DNA of 64,000 nt from Aurantimicrobium photophilum (GCF_003194085.1 NZ_CP023994.1:930001-994000); one strand, 5' to 3'; counted from the stretch's first letter, positions 34,211-44,746 are shown. Program-made: numbers and translations. The notes: generated by a model not told the origin, from the sequence alone.

Positions 34211-35941
34211 TCAACAACACTTCTTCGAAGCATGTGCTTGAGCAGGGAGATCTTTGTGTTCCGAAGGATCCATTGCCTCTACTTGTGCAAGGAATGCATC
34301 AAGATCTATACGCTTTCCACTGAGCCAAGTGCCTTCAACCTTGACTAAATCAGTCAATTTGTGAGGATCAACAAGGAAAGGATCAGTCGACAGTTCGCAG
34401 AAATCAGCTAGCTTACCTGGAGTAATTGAACCGACTTCGTGGTCCCGCCCAAGCTGGAAAGCTGCGTTGACGGTGTGAGCTTTCATGGCGTCTTCCAAGC
34501 TGATTGCCTGGTTTTCACCATGTACTTTTCCTGAGGCAGTCTGGCGAGTGACCATTGCCTGCCAGTTCAGCAGAGGAATGGGTGGGCTCACTGAACCATC
34601 GTTGTGGAAGGTGACTGAAGCGCCTGACTTGAACGCATCTCCCACTGCCTGCCACTCTGAACCGATTGAACTTTCGAACATGGTGCCATCAAGAAGATCG
34701 CCCCAATAAATGAACTGGAATGGGCTCATCGATAAACACACACCGAGGCGTGCAGCACGTTCGAACTGATCTTTGCGGCACGCACCAAGGTGTTCAATTC
34801 GCCAACGGTGGTCAGTTCCCATCAAACCGTGCTTGCTCAGTGCATGTTCGTAGGCGTCTAGAACTATGTCCATACCCACATCACCATTGCAGTGGAATGC
34901 CATCTGGTAGCCAGTAGGTGTCAACTTGTCCAGAATTTCATCGAGCTGGGCACGGTTGTAGTTCATCATTCCTTCACCACCTGGGCCCAAAGGAATATTG
35001 GCGTTCTTAGTGGTGTCGTTATCGAGATAAGGGAAAGATGCCGCAATGGTTCCTACCCAAGGGGAGCCATCTGCCCACAACTTGATGCCCTGTTTCTTCA
35101 ACTTTGTATCTGGAACGGGGATAGCAATGGGATCAGCGCAATCTGGCTCAATTGACATGTGATACAGCGATATACGCAATGGGCTGTCTGGTGCCATTGC
35201 CATTGCTACGTAAGCCTTGAATTGGTTGGAAGCATAGGTGTGCTCAGATGTTGAGGTAATTCCATTTGTCGCCATGAGTTTGTACCACTGAGCGATAGGA
35301 GCAAGTGGATGGGTAGCTAACGATGCCAGCACCTTCGATGCTGCAACGAGAAGAGCCGCAGATTCATAAGCACGTCCGTTGGAAGTACCGTCTTCGTTTC
35401 TTCCATAGCGGGCACCTACAGGATCCGCAGGAGGCTTTCCGTCTTCCCAACCAAGAAGTTTGATGTTTGCCGTGTTGAAGTAGACCTCGTGACCGGAGTT
35501 ATCAATCACAATGACTGCACGGTCTGGGAAATACTGATCCAAGATCGTGTTGGTGAGTTCTGGCGCATTGTGGAGAATTCGATCTAGACCGTTAAACGCA
35601 ACAGGGACACCTGCCGGGGTTTCTGCGTTCACCTTGGTGAAATAAGCGGTGACGTCATCAAAAGTTGGGAATCCAACGTATGGAGCAATCCAGTGAGCAG
35701 GAGATTGGGTGCTCAAACCGCTCAGCGCAGGGTGGCTGTGAGGATCAATAAGTCCAGGCGTCAGCACTGTCTTTCCTAAATCATGAACCTGCGCATCAGA
35801 ATGTGCTTCTTGAAGTTCAGAATATGACCCAACCGCTGAAATCAAGCCTGTCGAAGAGTCAACAGCAACTGCCTCAACTCGGGGGTTGTCTGGGTCCATG
35901 GTAATAATGGAAGACGCCTTGATAATGAGATCAACAGCCAT
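34211..35941 (-). CDS. Amidohydrolase family protein (YtcJ-like)
   Basis: About 576 residues, a metal-dependent hydrolase. The pattern LTPGLIDPHSHPALSG carries the HxH metal pair; later regions are WADGSPWVGTIAASFPY, AFHCNGDVGMDIVLDAYEHAL, RIEHLGACRKDQFERAARLGV, FHNDGSVSPP, and the C-terminal GSITPGKLADFCELSTDPF. The substrate is unknown; relatives act on amide, cyclic or N-acyl compounds. ATG 35941 has AAGGAG 6 nt upstream; a TTG 18 nt earlier is less likely. The C terminus ends in KKCC, unusual in this family. It pairs with the MFS gene. Confidence 0.86.
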   Translation of the reverse strand: MAVDLIIKASSIITMDPDNPRVEAVAVDSSTGLISAVGSYSELQEAHSDAQVHDLGKTVLTPGLIDPHSHPALSGLSTQSPAHWIAPYVGFPTFDDVTAYFTKVNAETPAGVPVAFNGLDRILHNAPELTNTILDQYFPDRAVIVIDNSGHEVYFNTANIKLLGWEDGKPPADPVGARYGRNEDGTSNGRAYESAALLVAASKVLASLATHPLAPIAQWYKLMATNGITSTSEHTYASNQFKAYVAMAMAPDSPLRISLYHMSIEPDCADPIAIPVPDTKLKKQGIKLWADGSPWVGTIAASFPYLDNDTTKNANIPLGPGGEGMMNYNRAQLDEILDKLTPTGYQMAFHCNGDVGMDIVLDAYEHALSKHGLMGTDHRWRIEHLGACRKDQFERAARLGVCLSMSPFQFIYWGDLLDGTMFESSIGSEWQAVGDAFKSGASVTFHNDGSVSPPIPLLNWQAMVTRQTASGKVHGENQAISLEDAMKAHTVNAAFQLGRDHEVGSITPGKLADFCELSTDPFLVDPHKLTDLVKVEGTWLSGKRIDLDAFLAQVEAMDPSEHKDLPAQAHASKKCC

Positions 35942-36059
35942 GAAATGCTCCTTGTTCAACGAGACAGATGAAGTTGGACTATCTGTCTAATGTTCACCAT
36001 TCAGACTATGCCGAAATTGACAAAAACGACACAATCAAATGCACTAAGAGCTAAAAGTG

Positions 36060-36398
36060 TTATCTGAGAATGTTCTCTAAAGCCTTGCCCTGCGCCAATT
36101 CGTCAACAAGTTTGTCCATATAGCGAATGTTGCGCATGAGCGGGTCTTCCACGTCCTGCACTTTAACACCACAGACCATTCCTGTTATCAGGACAGAGTT
36201 GGGATGTACGTGTACACGTTCAAAGAATTCTTGAAGAGACTCCCCCGATGAAATCGCTAGATCGAGCTGTCTGCCATCAAGTCCGGTCAACCATGACAAG
36301 ACTGTGCGAAGCTCAGACTCAGAGCGGTTTTTTCTCTGAACTTTGGTGACATACAGCGGATAGATATCCGCAAAAGGCGTTGCGAACAAGCGCTGCAT
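36060..36398 (-). CDS. DUF2200 family protein
   Basis: 112-residue soluble protein of the DUF2200 group, recognisable by the start MQRLFATPFADIYPLYVTKVQRKNRS, the middle LRTVLSWLTGLDG and the end GVKVQDVEDPLMRNIRYMDKLVDELAQGK. No function is known. The longer frame from 36437 would overlap the preceding MFS gene by 26 bp; I use ATG 36398 because family members start near this point. No clear ribosome site is seen, so coupled translation with the MFS gene is likely. Confidence 0.78.
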   Translation of the reverse strand: MQRLFATPFADIYPLYVTKVQRKNRSESELRTVLSWLTGLDGRQLDLAISSGESLQEFFERVHVHPNSVLITGMVCGVKVQDVEDPLMRNIRYMDKLVDELAQGKALENILR

Positions 36399-36411
36399 GT
36401 TCGCCAGTTGC

Positions 36412-37740
36412 CTAGAGCTCAGGGGTCCGGTTGTCATAGTTTCTAAATCTCTTGTTGGTCCTGAGTAGAACAGTAATCATTACCATGATGCCCAGTCCAC
36501 CGATGAGAGCTGGTGCCCACAAAGCAATAGATACAGCCATGAGCCCCGTAAAGAGATCGCCCAGACGTGGTCCGCCGGCAACGACCGAGTAGAACACACC
36601 TTGCAAACGTCCACGCATCTCATCAGGAGCTGCCGTCATCAAGATGGTGGAGCGGAAGATGGCAGAAACCTCGTCAGAAGCACCCATGCCCACGAAACAG
36701 AACGCAGCCAAGCTCAAACCAAGAACACTGACTTCAGACCAGGTGTTCCCCACCTTGCCAAAGGCGCCCAGCATTCCAGCGAGTACCACCACACCGAAAA
36801 GTGCAATGAAGGCACCATAGACAGTGATGGCGCGGCCAATAGCGAGACCGAAACGGTTGATCCGCGCCACGGGACCACTGAGCACACTGGTGGAGAAAGT
36901 TCCCACCGCAGCAGCTGCGGTCAAGATGCCCACTGTGGTGGGGCCGCCGCCGATGACGGTGGCCGCCACAGCAGGAAGCACGGCATAGGGACGACCTAAG
37001 CCCATGGCAATGATGTCAAAGAGGAAGCTGGTGCGAATGTTGGGAGCAGTGCGAAGGAACGCCAAGCCCTGCTTGATGCCATCCCAGCCTTTGGCAACGG
37101 CGTCGTGAAGAGGTGGGATCTTGGGCAGGGTAAAGACACCAAAGAAGCCGGCAAGCATGAGCACCATGTCCACAACAAATGTCACCGTGAAGCCGGAAGT
37201 TGCCACTAGGACTCCAGCCAGCGCGGGACCAACGGTGTATTGAATACCCATTGAAATTCCACTGAGCGCATTGGCTTTGGGGACATCTTCCAACTTGAGA
37301 ATGCGCGGATAGACAGCCATGCGTGCAGCACCAGAGATGATGTAGGCCATGGCGCTAATCGTGGTGAAGACATAGAACGGCCACACGGCAACGCTGGAGC
37401 CATTAGCCTCAAGACCGGCGTCTGTTATTGAGAGAGCAACAAGACCCAAAGTTGAGATGAATGAGACGGTGATCGCACCAAGAATGACAGTTCGACGATC
37501 TTGACTGTCAGCAAGCATGCCACCCCATGGCCCGGCAAAGAGCATGGGAATAAGTGCAATTCCGCCAACTAGTCCCACCATGAAGGTGTTGTGAGTGATG
37601 TCGAAAATCTGAAGCCCCACAGCCATGATGGTCATTTGGGCACCAATGCCAGAAAGACCAGCACCAATCCAGAGCCTGGCGAAAGCGGGTGAAACCTTGA
37701 GCGGCGTCAGGTCGACGAAGCGGCGCTTGGTTTCAGTCAC
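36412..37740 (-). CDS. MFS transporter (12-helix type)
   Basis: 442-residue major facilitator with about twelve helices. The motif in loop 2-3 is WGGMLADSQDRRTVIL, and DAVAKGWDGIKQGLAFLRTAP marks the central loop, as in the MFS_3/EntS-like group of exporters. The substrate is not clear. GTG start. It is followed directly by the DUF2200 gene and preceded by tRNA-Pro. Confidence 0.88.
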   Translation of the reverse strand: MTETKRRFVDLTPLKVSPAFARLWIGAGLSGIGAQMTIMAVGLQIFDITHNTFMVGLVGGIALIPMLFAGPWGGMLADSQDRRTVILGAITVSFISTLGLVALSITDAGLEANGSSVAVWPFYVFTTISAMAYIISGAARMAVYPRILKLEDVPKANALSGISMGIQYTVGPALAGVLVATSGFTVTFVVDMVLMLAGFFGVFTLPKIPPLHDAVAKGWDGIKQGLAFLRTAPNIRTSFLFDIIAMGLGRPYAVLPAVAATVIGGGPTTVGILTAAAAVGTFSTSVLSGPVARINRFGLAIGRAITVYGAFIALFGVVVLAGMLGAFGKVGNTWSEVSVLGLSLAAFCFVGMGASDEVSAIFRSTILMTAAPDEMRGRLQGVFYSVVAGGPRLGDLFTGLMAVSIALWAPALIGGLGIMVMITVLLRTNKRFRNYDNRTPEL

Positions 37741-37790
37741 TGGTTGAGTCTAACGCTGAGCTTTCACTTGACTCAGACGCGTTAAGCAGT

Positions 37791-37818
37791 AAAGCGACGG
37801 CCATAAGACCGCCGCTTT
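37791..37818 (-). terminator. Probable terminator after tRNA-Pro
   Basis: A stem of 10 bp with one mismatch, AAAGCGACGG and CCGCCGCTTT around CCATAAGA, lies 5 bp after the tRNA 3' end on the minus strand. It is a reasonable stop for the tRNA transcript before the MFS gene. Confidence 0.6.
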
Positions 37819-37823
37819 CCAAA

Positions 37824-37900
<77 letters not shown>

Positions 37901-37970
37901 TAATCTTTGTGATTTCTCACGAAGACAACTTACTAATCTTATCGGTTCTAAAGAGGTGCGTGTGCACGTC

Positions 37971-38576
37971 CTATGCAGAACGTTGGAACTTCTTTACCGG
38001 CTTCACAAACACAGGAGTCGTCCAGAGCAACATCAGTGCCCATAGACCGATATTTGGGAACACCGTGGCAATAACAATTGCGATCACCAACAGAACAACG
38101 ATGATCTGAGAACCGATGTAGCCGCGAATATATGACGTGCCCGGGGTCAACAGATCTTTGTGCTTCTGAATGTAAACCTTCATTGCGAACTGAATAATGG
38201 CCAAAAACAACATGGTTCCCATATAGATGGTCGTTGCCCAGCCTGCTGGGCCATTCGAGTCCACGATCAATGCGGTGGGAAACGGAATGAAGACGATGCC
38301 AAATAACCACAGGGTATTCAGGAGCATGATGCGCCTGTCTACCTGCTGAAGCTGTTCAAAGAAGGTGTGGTGCAGGAACCAGTAGTAAGCAATGACCGCA
38401 AAGCTCAACACAAAAACGTAAACCTGTGCACCAATACCCGCTAGGAAGTGATTCACATCGCCGTGGCCAATACTGCTGGCTTCGTCAACAAGGGGCAGAA
38501 CCAGAATGGTGATGGCAATTGCCACGACAGCGTCAGAGAAGTTGACGACTCGATCAAATCCGCGGGAAGTTGCCAT
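37971..38576 (-). CDS. TMEM175-family membrane protein
   Basis: 201-residue membrane protein with six hydrophobic helices. The family signature is RVVNFSDAVVAIAITILVLPLV, with FSD in the first helix, and NTLWLFGIVFIPFPTALI in helix 3. Bacterial TMEM175 proteins are potassium-selective channels without the classical filter. The local context does not add to the assignment. The gene precedes the tRNA on the same strand with a 70-bp gap. Confidence 0.85.
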   Translation of the reverse strand: MATSRGFDRVVNFSDAVVAIAITILVLPLVDEASSIGHGDVNHFLAGIGAQVYVFVLSFAVIAYYWFLHHTFFEQLQQVDRRIMLLNTLWLFGIVFIPFPTALIVDSNGPAGWATTIYMGTMLFLAIIQFAMKVYIQKHKDLLTPGTSYIRGYIGSQIIVVLLVIAIVIATVFPNIGLWALMLLWTTPVFVKPVKKFQRSA

Positions 38577-38603
38577 GAGTCAACTCTAGATTGTGATGCT
38601 GAT

Positions 38604-39101
38604 CTAGTTCGCTAAATCTTCAAGCTTGAGCTTGAGCGCTGGCCACGACTTACCAAAGCCGGGGTGGAGATCAAAGGATTCCACCAGATCAAGTGCAATC
38701 CACGCGAGAGCTTCGCTCTCGCTATCTCCCATGACGGGTTCAAACACATCAGAGGATTCAACCACGACGGTGGTGTAACTCCAGAAGTCGAGATCCAGAA
38801 CTTCCGTGAAGAGAACTGTCACCGATTCTGCAGGAACACCTGCTTCTTCATTGGCTTCACGTAAGGCACCTGAAATGGCATCTTCACCCTGGCGGATGGC
38901 TCCGCCAGGTATCCCCCACGTTCCGCCGTGGTGTGACCACTCGGCACGGTGTTGCAGCAAGATACCTGCTTCTCTGTGCCAGACAAGAAGCCCAGCAGCA
39001 CCAAAAGCACCCCAGAACTTCTGACCGTCCGGTCCCACCGCCCACGCGTCACCGGGGTCACGTAAGTGTGGCGGTGGCAGGTGTGGCGGGACGTTACCCA
39101 T
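38604..39101 (-). CDS. NUDIX hydrolase
   Basis: 165-residue hydrolase of nucleoside diphosphate derivatives. The Nudix box reads GGAIRQGEDAISGALREANEEAGV, matching GX5EX7REUXEEXGU exactly. The N terminus (HREAGILLQHRAEWSHHGGTWGIPGG) resembles MutT-like proteins. The natural substrate is unknown. It is 9 nt downstream of the der stop and is likely to be the last gene of the der group. Confidence 0.9.
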   Translation of the reverse strand: MGNVPPHLPPPHLRDPGDAWAVGPDGQKFWGAFGAAGLLVWHREAGILLQHRAEWSHHGGTWGIPGGAIRQGEDAISGALREANEEAGVPAESVTVLFTEVLDLDFWSYTTVVVESSDVFEPVMGDSESEALAWIALDLVESFDLHPGFGKSWPALKLKLEDLAN

Positions 39102-39110
39102 GAGTGAAGG

Positions 39111-40637
39111 TTATCGCTTACGCTTTTCGCGCACGCGCATGTTGACGTTGATGGGTGAACCTTCGAAGCCGTAGATCTCACGCAGACGACGCTGGATGTA
39201 ACGGCGGTAGCCGGGATCCAGGAAGCCTGTGGTGAAGAGCACGAAAGTAGGTGGACGAGTCGAGGACTGCGTTCCGAAGAGAATACGAGGCTGCTTTCCA
39301 CCACGAAGAGGGTGGGGATGTGCCGCGGTGAGCTCAGCCAAGAAGGCGTTGAACTTACCGGTAGGAATACGGGTATCCCATGACTCAAGCGCACGCTCGA
39401 GGGCTGGTACCAGCTTCTCCATGTGGCGACCGGTACGAGCAGAGATGTTCACACGAGGAGCCCAGGCAACATGTGCCAGGTCCTGTTCGATTTCACGCTC
39501 GAGGTAACGACGACGGTCATCGTCGAGCATGTCCCACTTATTGAAAGCAAGGACCAGTGCACGACCAGACTCGAGGACCAAGTCAATGATGCGCACGTCC
39601 TGCTCCGAGATGGGCTCGGTGACGTCAATCATGACGACTGCAACTTCTGCCTTTTCCAAAGCAGCGCTGGTGCGCAGGGTTGCATAGAAGTCAGCGCCCT
39701 GCTGAAGGTGAACGCGGCGACGAATACCGGCGGTGTCGACGAAGCGCCACACCTTGCCAGCAATCTCTACCTGCTCATCAACGGGGTCACGAGTGGTTCC
39801 AGCGAGGTCATTGACGACCACGCGCTCTTCACCAGCAGCCTTGTTGAGCAGCGAAGACTTACCTACGTTGGGGCGTCCGAGGATTGCAACGCGGCGAGGA
39901 CCGCCAACTTCCTGCTTTGCTACGGCAGAAACTTCTGGAAGCTTCGGAATAACGAGGTCAAGAAGATCGGCAACACCTCGGCCGTGGAGTGCAGAGACGG
40001 GGTAGGGCTCACCCAGGCCCAGAGACCACAAGGTGGCGATGTTGGGCTCTTGGCGTGCGTCATCAACCTTATTTGCCAGCAGGTAGACAGGCTTCTTGGT
40101 CTTGCGCAGAAGTTTGACAACGTGCTCGTCTGTTGCGGTAGCACCGACGTTGCCGTCGACGACGAAAAGAACAGCATCAGCGAGGTCGATTGCGACCTCG
40201 GCCTGGGCGGCAACGGATGCGTTGATGCCCTTGGCATCTGGTTCCCAGCCACCGGTGTCGACGAGGGTGAACTGACGTTCCATCCACTCTGCCTTGTAGT
40301 TGACGCGGTCGCGGGTCACACCTGGGGTGTCTTCCACGACGGCTTCACGGCGACCGATAATACGGTTGACCAGTGCAGACTTACCCACGTTAGGGCGTCC
40401 CACCACGGCCAGCACGGGAAGTGCAGGCAGGTAGGTGATCTTGTCGGGGTCTTCGGTGACGGTGTCGAGGAGCTCGAAGTCTTCCTCGTCGAGGTCATAG
40501 TCGTCCAGGCCTGCGCGCAGCGAAGCAGCGCGGGCAATTGCTAGTTCTTCATCGAGGTCATCCAGACGCTCGGAAAGTCCATCTTGGTCTAATTCGTCGT
40601 CGAAGAATTCTTCGTCGGTGGGCTTGTTATCAGCCAT
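39111..40637 (-). CDS. der: GTPase Der (EngA)
   Basis: 508-residue ribosome-assembly GTPase needed for 50S maturation. Two GTPase domains are visible: [14 protein letters not shown] (around residue 80), with [11 protein letters not shown] and NKVD, and [14 protein letters not shown] (around 255), with DTAGIRRR and NKWD. A KH-like C-terminal domain ends in a basic tail (RVREKRKR). The N-terminal acidic extension of about 70 residues ([13 protein letters not shown]) is typical of actinobacterial Der. It follows cmk with a 20-nt gap. Confidence 0.97.
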   Translation of the reverse strand: MADNKPTDEEFFDDELDQDGLSERLDDLDEELAIARAASLRAGLDDYDLDEEDFELLDTVTEDPDKITYLPALPVLAVVGRPNVGKSALVNRIIGRREAVVEDTPGVTRDRVNYKAEWMERQFTLVDTGGWEPDAKGINASVAAQAEVAIDLADAVLFVVDGNVGATATDEHVVKLLRKTKKPVYLLANKVDDARQEPNIATLWSLGLGEPYPVSALHGRGVADLLDLVIPKLPEVSAVAKQEVGGPRRVAILGRPNVGKSSLLNKAAGEERVVVNDLAGTTRDPVDEQVEIAGKVWRFVDTAGIRRRVHLQQGADFYATLRTSAALEKAEVAVVMIDVTEPISEQDVRIIDLVLESGRALVLAFNKWDMLDDDRRRYLEREIEQDLAHVAWAPRVNISARTGRHMEKLVPALERALESWDTRIPTGKFNAFLAELTAAHPHPLRGGKQPRILFGTQSSTRPPTFVLFTTGFLDPGYRRYIQRRLREIYGFEGSPINVNMRVREKRKR

Positions 40638-40657
40638 TATTTTCTCCTTCGCACGGC

Positions 40658-41326
40658 TTACGACGTGCGTGAACGAATAACCTCTACGACCGCATCAATC
40701 GTCTGCTCATATGAGAAGTCAGTCGAATCGACGGTCACAACGCCATCGGCGGCGGTCATGAAGTCAGATACACGCGAGTCGGCTGCATCCCTGGCACGCA
40801 GTGCAGACGCAGTTTGATCTTGCGATTGCTGTGGAAGTTCCGCAGACCGCCTTGCCATTCTAGCTTCTTCACTGGCAGTGAGCAGGATTCGAGCAGGAGC
40901 ATCAGGGGCAACCACGGTGGTGATGTCACGTCCTTCGGCAATGATGCCGGGCTTATCAGTGGTGGCCATGATGTGGCGGAAGAGATCACTGAGGTATTGG
41001 CGCACCACTGGAATCTTGGCAACTTTACTCACCACATCCGTGATGCGAGGTTCACGAATAGCTTCGGTGATGTCTTCTTCATTCACACGAACGAAGTACT
41101 CATCCGGGTTGGTACTGATGACATAGCCAAAGTCTTCCAAGCTGTCGATAACAGCCTGCTCATCTGCTGGGTCAGTGGCAGTGTTGAGCACGTGCCACGC
41201 CACTGCGCGGTAGGCAGCACCGGTGTCGAGGTAGGCAAAGCCCAGCTTGCGAGCTGCTGCCTTGGAAACAGAAGACTTTCCGCTTCCTGCGGGACCATCA
41301 ATAGCAACAACTATGGGGGTGCTCAT
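40658..41326 (-). CDS. cmk: Cytidylate kinase
   Basis: 222-residue enzyme that phosphorylates CMP and dCMP. The P-loop is [16 protein letters not shown] and [12 protein letters not shown] follows, with the NMP-binding segment [31 protein letters not shown]. The ATG shares a base with the tyrA stop (TAATG). Order tyrA-cmk-der, as in other actinobacteria. Confidence 0.96.
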   Translation of the reverse strand: MSTPIVVAIDGPAGSGKSSVSKAAARKLGFAYLDTGAAYRAVAWHVLNTATDPADEQAVIDSLEDFGYVISTNPDEYFVRVNEEDITEAIREPRITDVVSKVAKIPVVRQYLSDLFRHIMATTDKPGIIAEGRDITTVVAPDAPARILLTASEEARMARRSAELPQQSQDQTASALRARDAADSRVSDFMTAADGVVTVDSTDFSYEQTIDAVVEVIRSRTS

Positions 41327-42414
41327 TAGGCCACTCTCCAGTTTCGTTTTTCAAGTTCACTCACGAGGGTCTCGCGAACCTCGGGCACGACCGAGAACTC
41401 GACCATACCCATCTGTGCACCTTCAGCATGCTCAAGGCGAAGATCTTCCAAGTTGATGTTGAGTTCGCCGAGTTCCGTCAGCAACTGAGCCAGCTGACCG
41501 GGGCGGTCATCAATGAGCACCACAATCTGTGCGTAACGCTTGTTTTGACCGTGCTTGCCGGGGAGGCGCGCAACACCAGCATTACCAGCCGACATTTCTT
41601 CGGCAATAACCTTGCGGGCACCGGGTGCGGATATGTCTCTCAGGGCGTCTGTGACGTTCTGAAGGTCTTTTTGGAGGTTCTCCAGCACTCCCACGATGGA
41701 ATCCTTGTTGGCACCCAGGATCTGAATCCACAGCCCTGGTGAGCTCGCTGCAATACGGGTCACATCGCGCACACCCTGACCTGCCAAACGCACTGCTTCA
41801 TCCGAAGCACCTTCAAGTTGCTTTGCCATCAGACTCGAAACTATCTGGGGAACGTGAGAAACCAAGCCCACTGCCTCATCGTGGGCTTCTGGGGTCATCT
41901 CGATGGGAACTGCACCCAAGTCCAGGACGAGGTCTTCAACCAGCGCTAAAGCCCACGCAGGAGTCTCTTCATCGCGGCAGACCACCCAAGGACGACCCAA
42001 GAACAAATCACCACGGGCAGAAATAGCTCCGCCACGTTCGCGGCCAGCTAGCGGGTGGCCACCCACGTAGTGGGTGATGTCAACGCCACGAGCTTGCAGC
42101 TGGTGCAAGGGAAAAAGTTTCACACTGGCCACATCAGTAACAACGGCGTCAGGGAAAGCTTTGAGCTCTGCCTCTATGACATCTGCGGTGACATCTGGTG
42201 GCACGCACACCACAATGATTTTGGGGCTGTCATCAGAGTGTGCGGGGCGTCCAGCGCCCAAGTCAGATGCGAGATGGACTGAGCTAGGTGACGAGTCGGC
42301 GAGCGCAACATCAATCCCCTGCGAGCGCAGTGCAAGACCGATACTGGCACCGAGTAATCCCGTTCCGACGATACGGACTTGTGCGTCGAGGCGCACGGCG
42401 TTGGTATCTGACAT
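41326..42414 (-). CDS. tyrA: Prephenate dehydrogenase
   Basis: 362-residue enzyme that oxidatively decarboxylates prephenate in tyrosine synthesis. The Rossmann site is [28 protein letters not shown]. The substrate region shows [30 protein letters not shown] (HPLAG signature). The C-terminal 75 residues contain an ACT-like domain ([32 protein letters not shown]), which probably gives feedback control by tyrosine. The start shares a base with the pseudouridine synthase stop. Confidence 0.95.
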   Translation of the reverse strand: MSDTNAVRLDAQVRIVGTGLLGASIGLALRSQGIDVALADSSPSSVHLASDLGAGRPAHSDDSPKIIVVCVPPDVTADVIEAELKAFPDAVVTDVASVKLFPLHQLQARGVDITHYVGGHPLAGRERGGAISARGDLFLGRPWVVCRDEETPAWALALVEDLVLDLGAVPIEMTPEAHDEAVGLVSHVPQIVSSLMAKQLEGASDEAVRLAGQGVRDVTRIAASSPGLWIQILGANKDSIVGVLENLQKDLQNVTDALRDISAPGARKVIAEEMSAGNAGVARLPGKHGQNKRYAQIVVLIDDRPGQLAQLLTELGELNINLEDLRLEHAEGAQMGMVEFSVVPEVRETLVSELEKRNWRVA

Positions 42415-43301
42415 TAGTTGTCATCTCCTTCGCTCATATCGTCGTTGTCGATCTCGGTGTATTCGGGCAGTTCTTCGGTGTTGGAGCGGGAAAGCGCGAG
42501 CACTGCCCCGAGTTCAACTTTAGTGAGGTCTCTCATGTGACCTGCGGGAAGGGTGCCCAAGTTCAGGGGACCAAATGCACGGCGGACGAGCTCAAGGACG
42601 GGGTGACCGACCTCTTTGAGCATGCGGCGCACAATGCGGTTACGCCCCGAGTGCAGGGTGATCTCCACGATGGAGGAGTCTCCATTGTTAGAGGAAGACA
42701 ACAGGCGAGCTTTATCTGCCTGGATAAAGCCGTCGCTCAAGTCAAAGCCCTTCGTAAGCTTAGAAAGGGTCTGTGGCGTGACCTTGCCTCGCACCTTGGC
42801 AATATATGTCTTCTGCACACCAAAGGACGGGTGAGCCAGCACATGTGCAAGGTCTCCGTCATTTGTGAGAATGAGCAAACCACTGGTGTCTTGGTCGAGA
42901 CGCCCCACATAGAACAGGCGCTCTTCGTAGTCTCGGGTGAAATCAGAGAGATCTGGGCGCCCACGGTCATCAGCCATAGAGCTGACCACACCAACAGGCT
43001 TATTCAGAATCAAATAACGCTTCGAGGTGTCTACCTGCACGGGGATTCCGTCTACAGTGACTTCGTCTACTTCAGGGTCCACGCGAAGCCCAGGTTCGGT
43101 TACTAACTGCCCGTTAACCGCAACACGGCCTTGAGCAATCATGTTCTCTGCTACCCGGCGTGAAGCAACACCTGCTGCAGCCATCACCTTCTGGATACGA
43201 ATACCTTCAGGCGCTGCTGCTACGTCCCAGTCCTCAATAGGTGGGCGGTCAGCGTTCTTCACACCTTCGGGTAATGGATCACCACTACGAAGCGTCGACA
43301 T
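42414..43301 (-). CDS. Pseudouridine synthase (RsuA/RluB family)
   Basis: About 295 residues. An S4 RNA-binding domain (RIQKVMAAAGVASRRVAENMIAQGRVAVNG) is followed by the catalytic domain with GRLDQDTSGLLILTNDGDL, where the Asp is catalytic. It probably modifies 23S rRNA (RluB-like). I start at ATG 43301, with AGGAAGGC upstream; it overlaps the scpB end by 17 nt. The longer frame is less likely. Confidence 0.93.
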   Translation of the reverse strand: MSTLRSGDPLPEGVKNADRPPIEDWDVAAAPEGIRIQKVMAAAGVASRRVAENMIAQGRVAVNGQLVTEPGLRVDPEVDEVTVDGIPVQVDTSKRYLILNKPVGVVSSMADDRGRPDLSDFTRDYEERLFYVGRLDQDTSGLLILTNDGDLAHVLAHPSFGVQKTYIAKVRGKVTPQTLSKLTKGFDLSDGFIQADKARLLSSSNNGDSSIVEITLHSGRNRIVRRMLKEVGHPVLELVRRAFGPLNLGTLPAGHMRDLTKVELGAVLALSRSNTEELPEYTEIDNDDMSEGDDN

Positions 43302-43917
43302 CGAAGCCTTCCTGGCCATCTGGCAACAGTGGCGAGATGAGGGGAAGCTCATCTAAAGAGTTGATTCCAAGTTGCTGGAGCAGTAGGTCACTGGTGCCGT
43401 AAAGAATGGCACCGGTCTCAGCATCACTGGATACTTCGGTGATCAATCCACGGCTGAGCAGTGTGCGCACTACCGAATCCACGTTCACGGCACGGATCTG
43501 GGCAATCTGACCACGGCTAATGGGCTGCTTGTACGCAATAACCGCCAGGGTTTCCAACGCAGCTTGTGACAGCTTGGTGGGGTTCTGGGTCAGAACAAAG
43601 TCAGCAACAACGTGGTCGTAGCTTTCACGGACATACAAACGCCAGCCGCCGCCGACTTCACGCAGTTCAAAACCGCGCTCTACTCCCCCGTTGGCTCCGT
43701 TGTAGTCGTTCACCAAGTTCTCAATAGCCTGCTTCACTGCTTTGACCGGAACGCTCATGGCCGTAGCAATGGAGACCATGGACTGTGGCTCATCCGCAAT
43801 CATGAGGATGGCCTCAATAGCGCGCTCAACATCGACCACAGGCACGTGCTCTGCGACGGTGGCTTCCACGACGTCTTCCACAGTCACTTCAACATCTGTC
43901 TGTTCGTTAGCGGTCAT
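43285..43917 (-). CDS. scpB: Segregation and condensation protein B
   Basis: About 210-residue partner of ScpA and SMC in chromosome condensation. Features are EAILMIADEPQSMVSIATAMSVPVKAVKQAIENL and the winged-helix segment FVLTQNPTKLSQAALETLAVIAYKQPISRGQIAQIRAVNVD, with FLLTEVGRR-like RGLITEVSSD. An ATG at 43947 is also possible; 43917 lies next to the scpA stop with GGGGG upstream. Confidence 0.93.
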   Translation of the reverse strand: MTANEQTDVEVTVEDVVEATVAEHVPVVDVERAIEAILMIADEPQSMVSIATAMSVPVKAVKQAIENLVNDYNGANGGVERGFELREVGGGWRLYVRESYDHVVADFVLTQNPTKLSQAALETLAVIAYKQPISRGQIAQIRAVNVDSVVRTLLSRGLITEVSSDAETGAILYGTSDLLLQQLGINSLDELPLISPLLPDGQEGFDVDAS

Positions 43918-44746
43918 AGTCAGCCCCCAAGTTGGCGAGGTTCTCATCGGACCAGTTGGTGGCGGTCCATTCGATTGTCAGATCTCCCAGGGGTTCATCC
44001 TGGGCAAAAGAAATAGCTGCGTGGCGGTAGAGTTCCAGCACCGCGAGGAATCGCGCCACGATGACACCGGCAATTGCCGCATCTGCGACGAGTTCTCGGA
44101 ATGTCATGGGCTTGCCCTGACGAAGCTTGGTCACGACGGTGGCAGCCTGCTCACGGATACTCACCAAGGGCGCATGCAGGTGATCAAGTCCCACCACGGG
44201 AATCTCACGCGGCGCCATGGCCAGCATGGCCAACGCCGCGAAGTCATCAACGCTGGTATTCCAGATCAGTTCTGGCACCTGCTTGCGGAAGCGGTCTTCT
44301 AGACGCACAGTGCGCACGTGACGCGTGGACTCGGCATCCATGTTCTCGCTGAACCACTTCGCCACGTCCTTGAAGGCACGGTATTGCAACAGTCGTGCAA
44401 AGAGCAGGTCACGAGCTTCAAAGAGTGCTGCATCTTCAGCGTCTACAACTTCACCCTGAGGAAGTAGCCCCGCAACCTTGAGATCGAGCAAGGTTGCTGC
44501 AATGACCAGGAACTCGGTGGCAGCGTCGAGTTCTTTCTCAAGATCGAGAGTCTTGAGGTATTGAATGAACTCGTCGGTGACAACGCTGAGCGAAATCTCG
44601 GTTATGTCGAGTTCATGCTTAGAAATGAGATTCAGAAGAAGGTCAAAAGGGCCTTCAAACTCCCCCACTGCAACACGAAAACCGCCGTCGACAACCTCTT
44701 CAGGAGTGCCGACAGCGTCAGTGGTGGCTTCGCTAAGCGACGACAC
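43907..44746 (-). CDS. scpA: Segregation and condensation protein A
   Basis: 279-residue kleisin that bridges SMC heads. The N-terminal part contains VGEFEGPFDLLLNLISKHELDITEISLSVVTDEFIQYL, the hallmark of ScpA, followed by a mid-helical region and a C-terminal winged helix. GTG start. It overlaps the end of the ParA gene by 14 nt, as is frequent in parA-scpA-scpB operons of actinobacteria. Confidence 0.95.
   Translation of the reverse strand: MSSLSEATTDAVGTPEEVVDGGFRVAVGEFEGPFDLLLNLISKHELDITEISLSVVTDEFIQYLKTLDLEKELDAATEFLVIAATLLDLKVAGLLPQGEVVDAEDAALFEARDLLFARLLQYRAFKDVAKWFSENMDAESTRHVRTVRLEDRFRKQVPELIWNTSVDDFAALAMLAMAPREIPVVGLDHLHAPLVSIREQAATVVTKLRQGKPMTFRELVADAAIAGVIVARFLAVLELYRHAAISFAQDEPLGDLTIEWTATNWSDENLANLGADYDR

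Noticed and set aside
39423-40544. 373-residue plus-strand ORF opposite der
   Set aside because: It lies wholly antisense to der, whose GTPase motifs are clear. It has no recognisable domain or ribosome site and is a codon-bias shadow.
42288-43106. 272-residue ORF opposite the pseudouridine synthase and tyrA
   Set aside because: It spans two coupled genes on the other strand and has no motif of its own.
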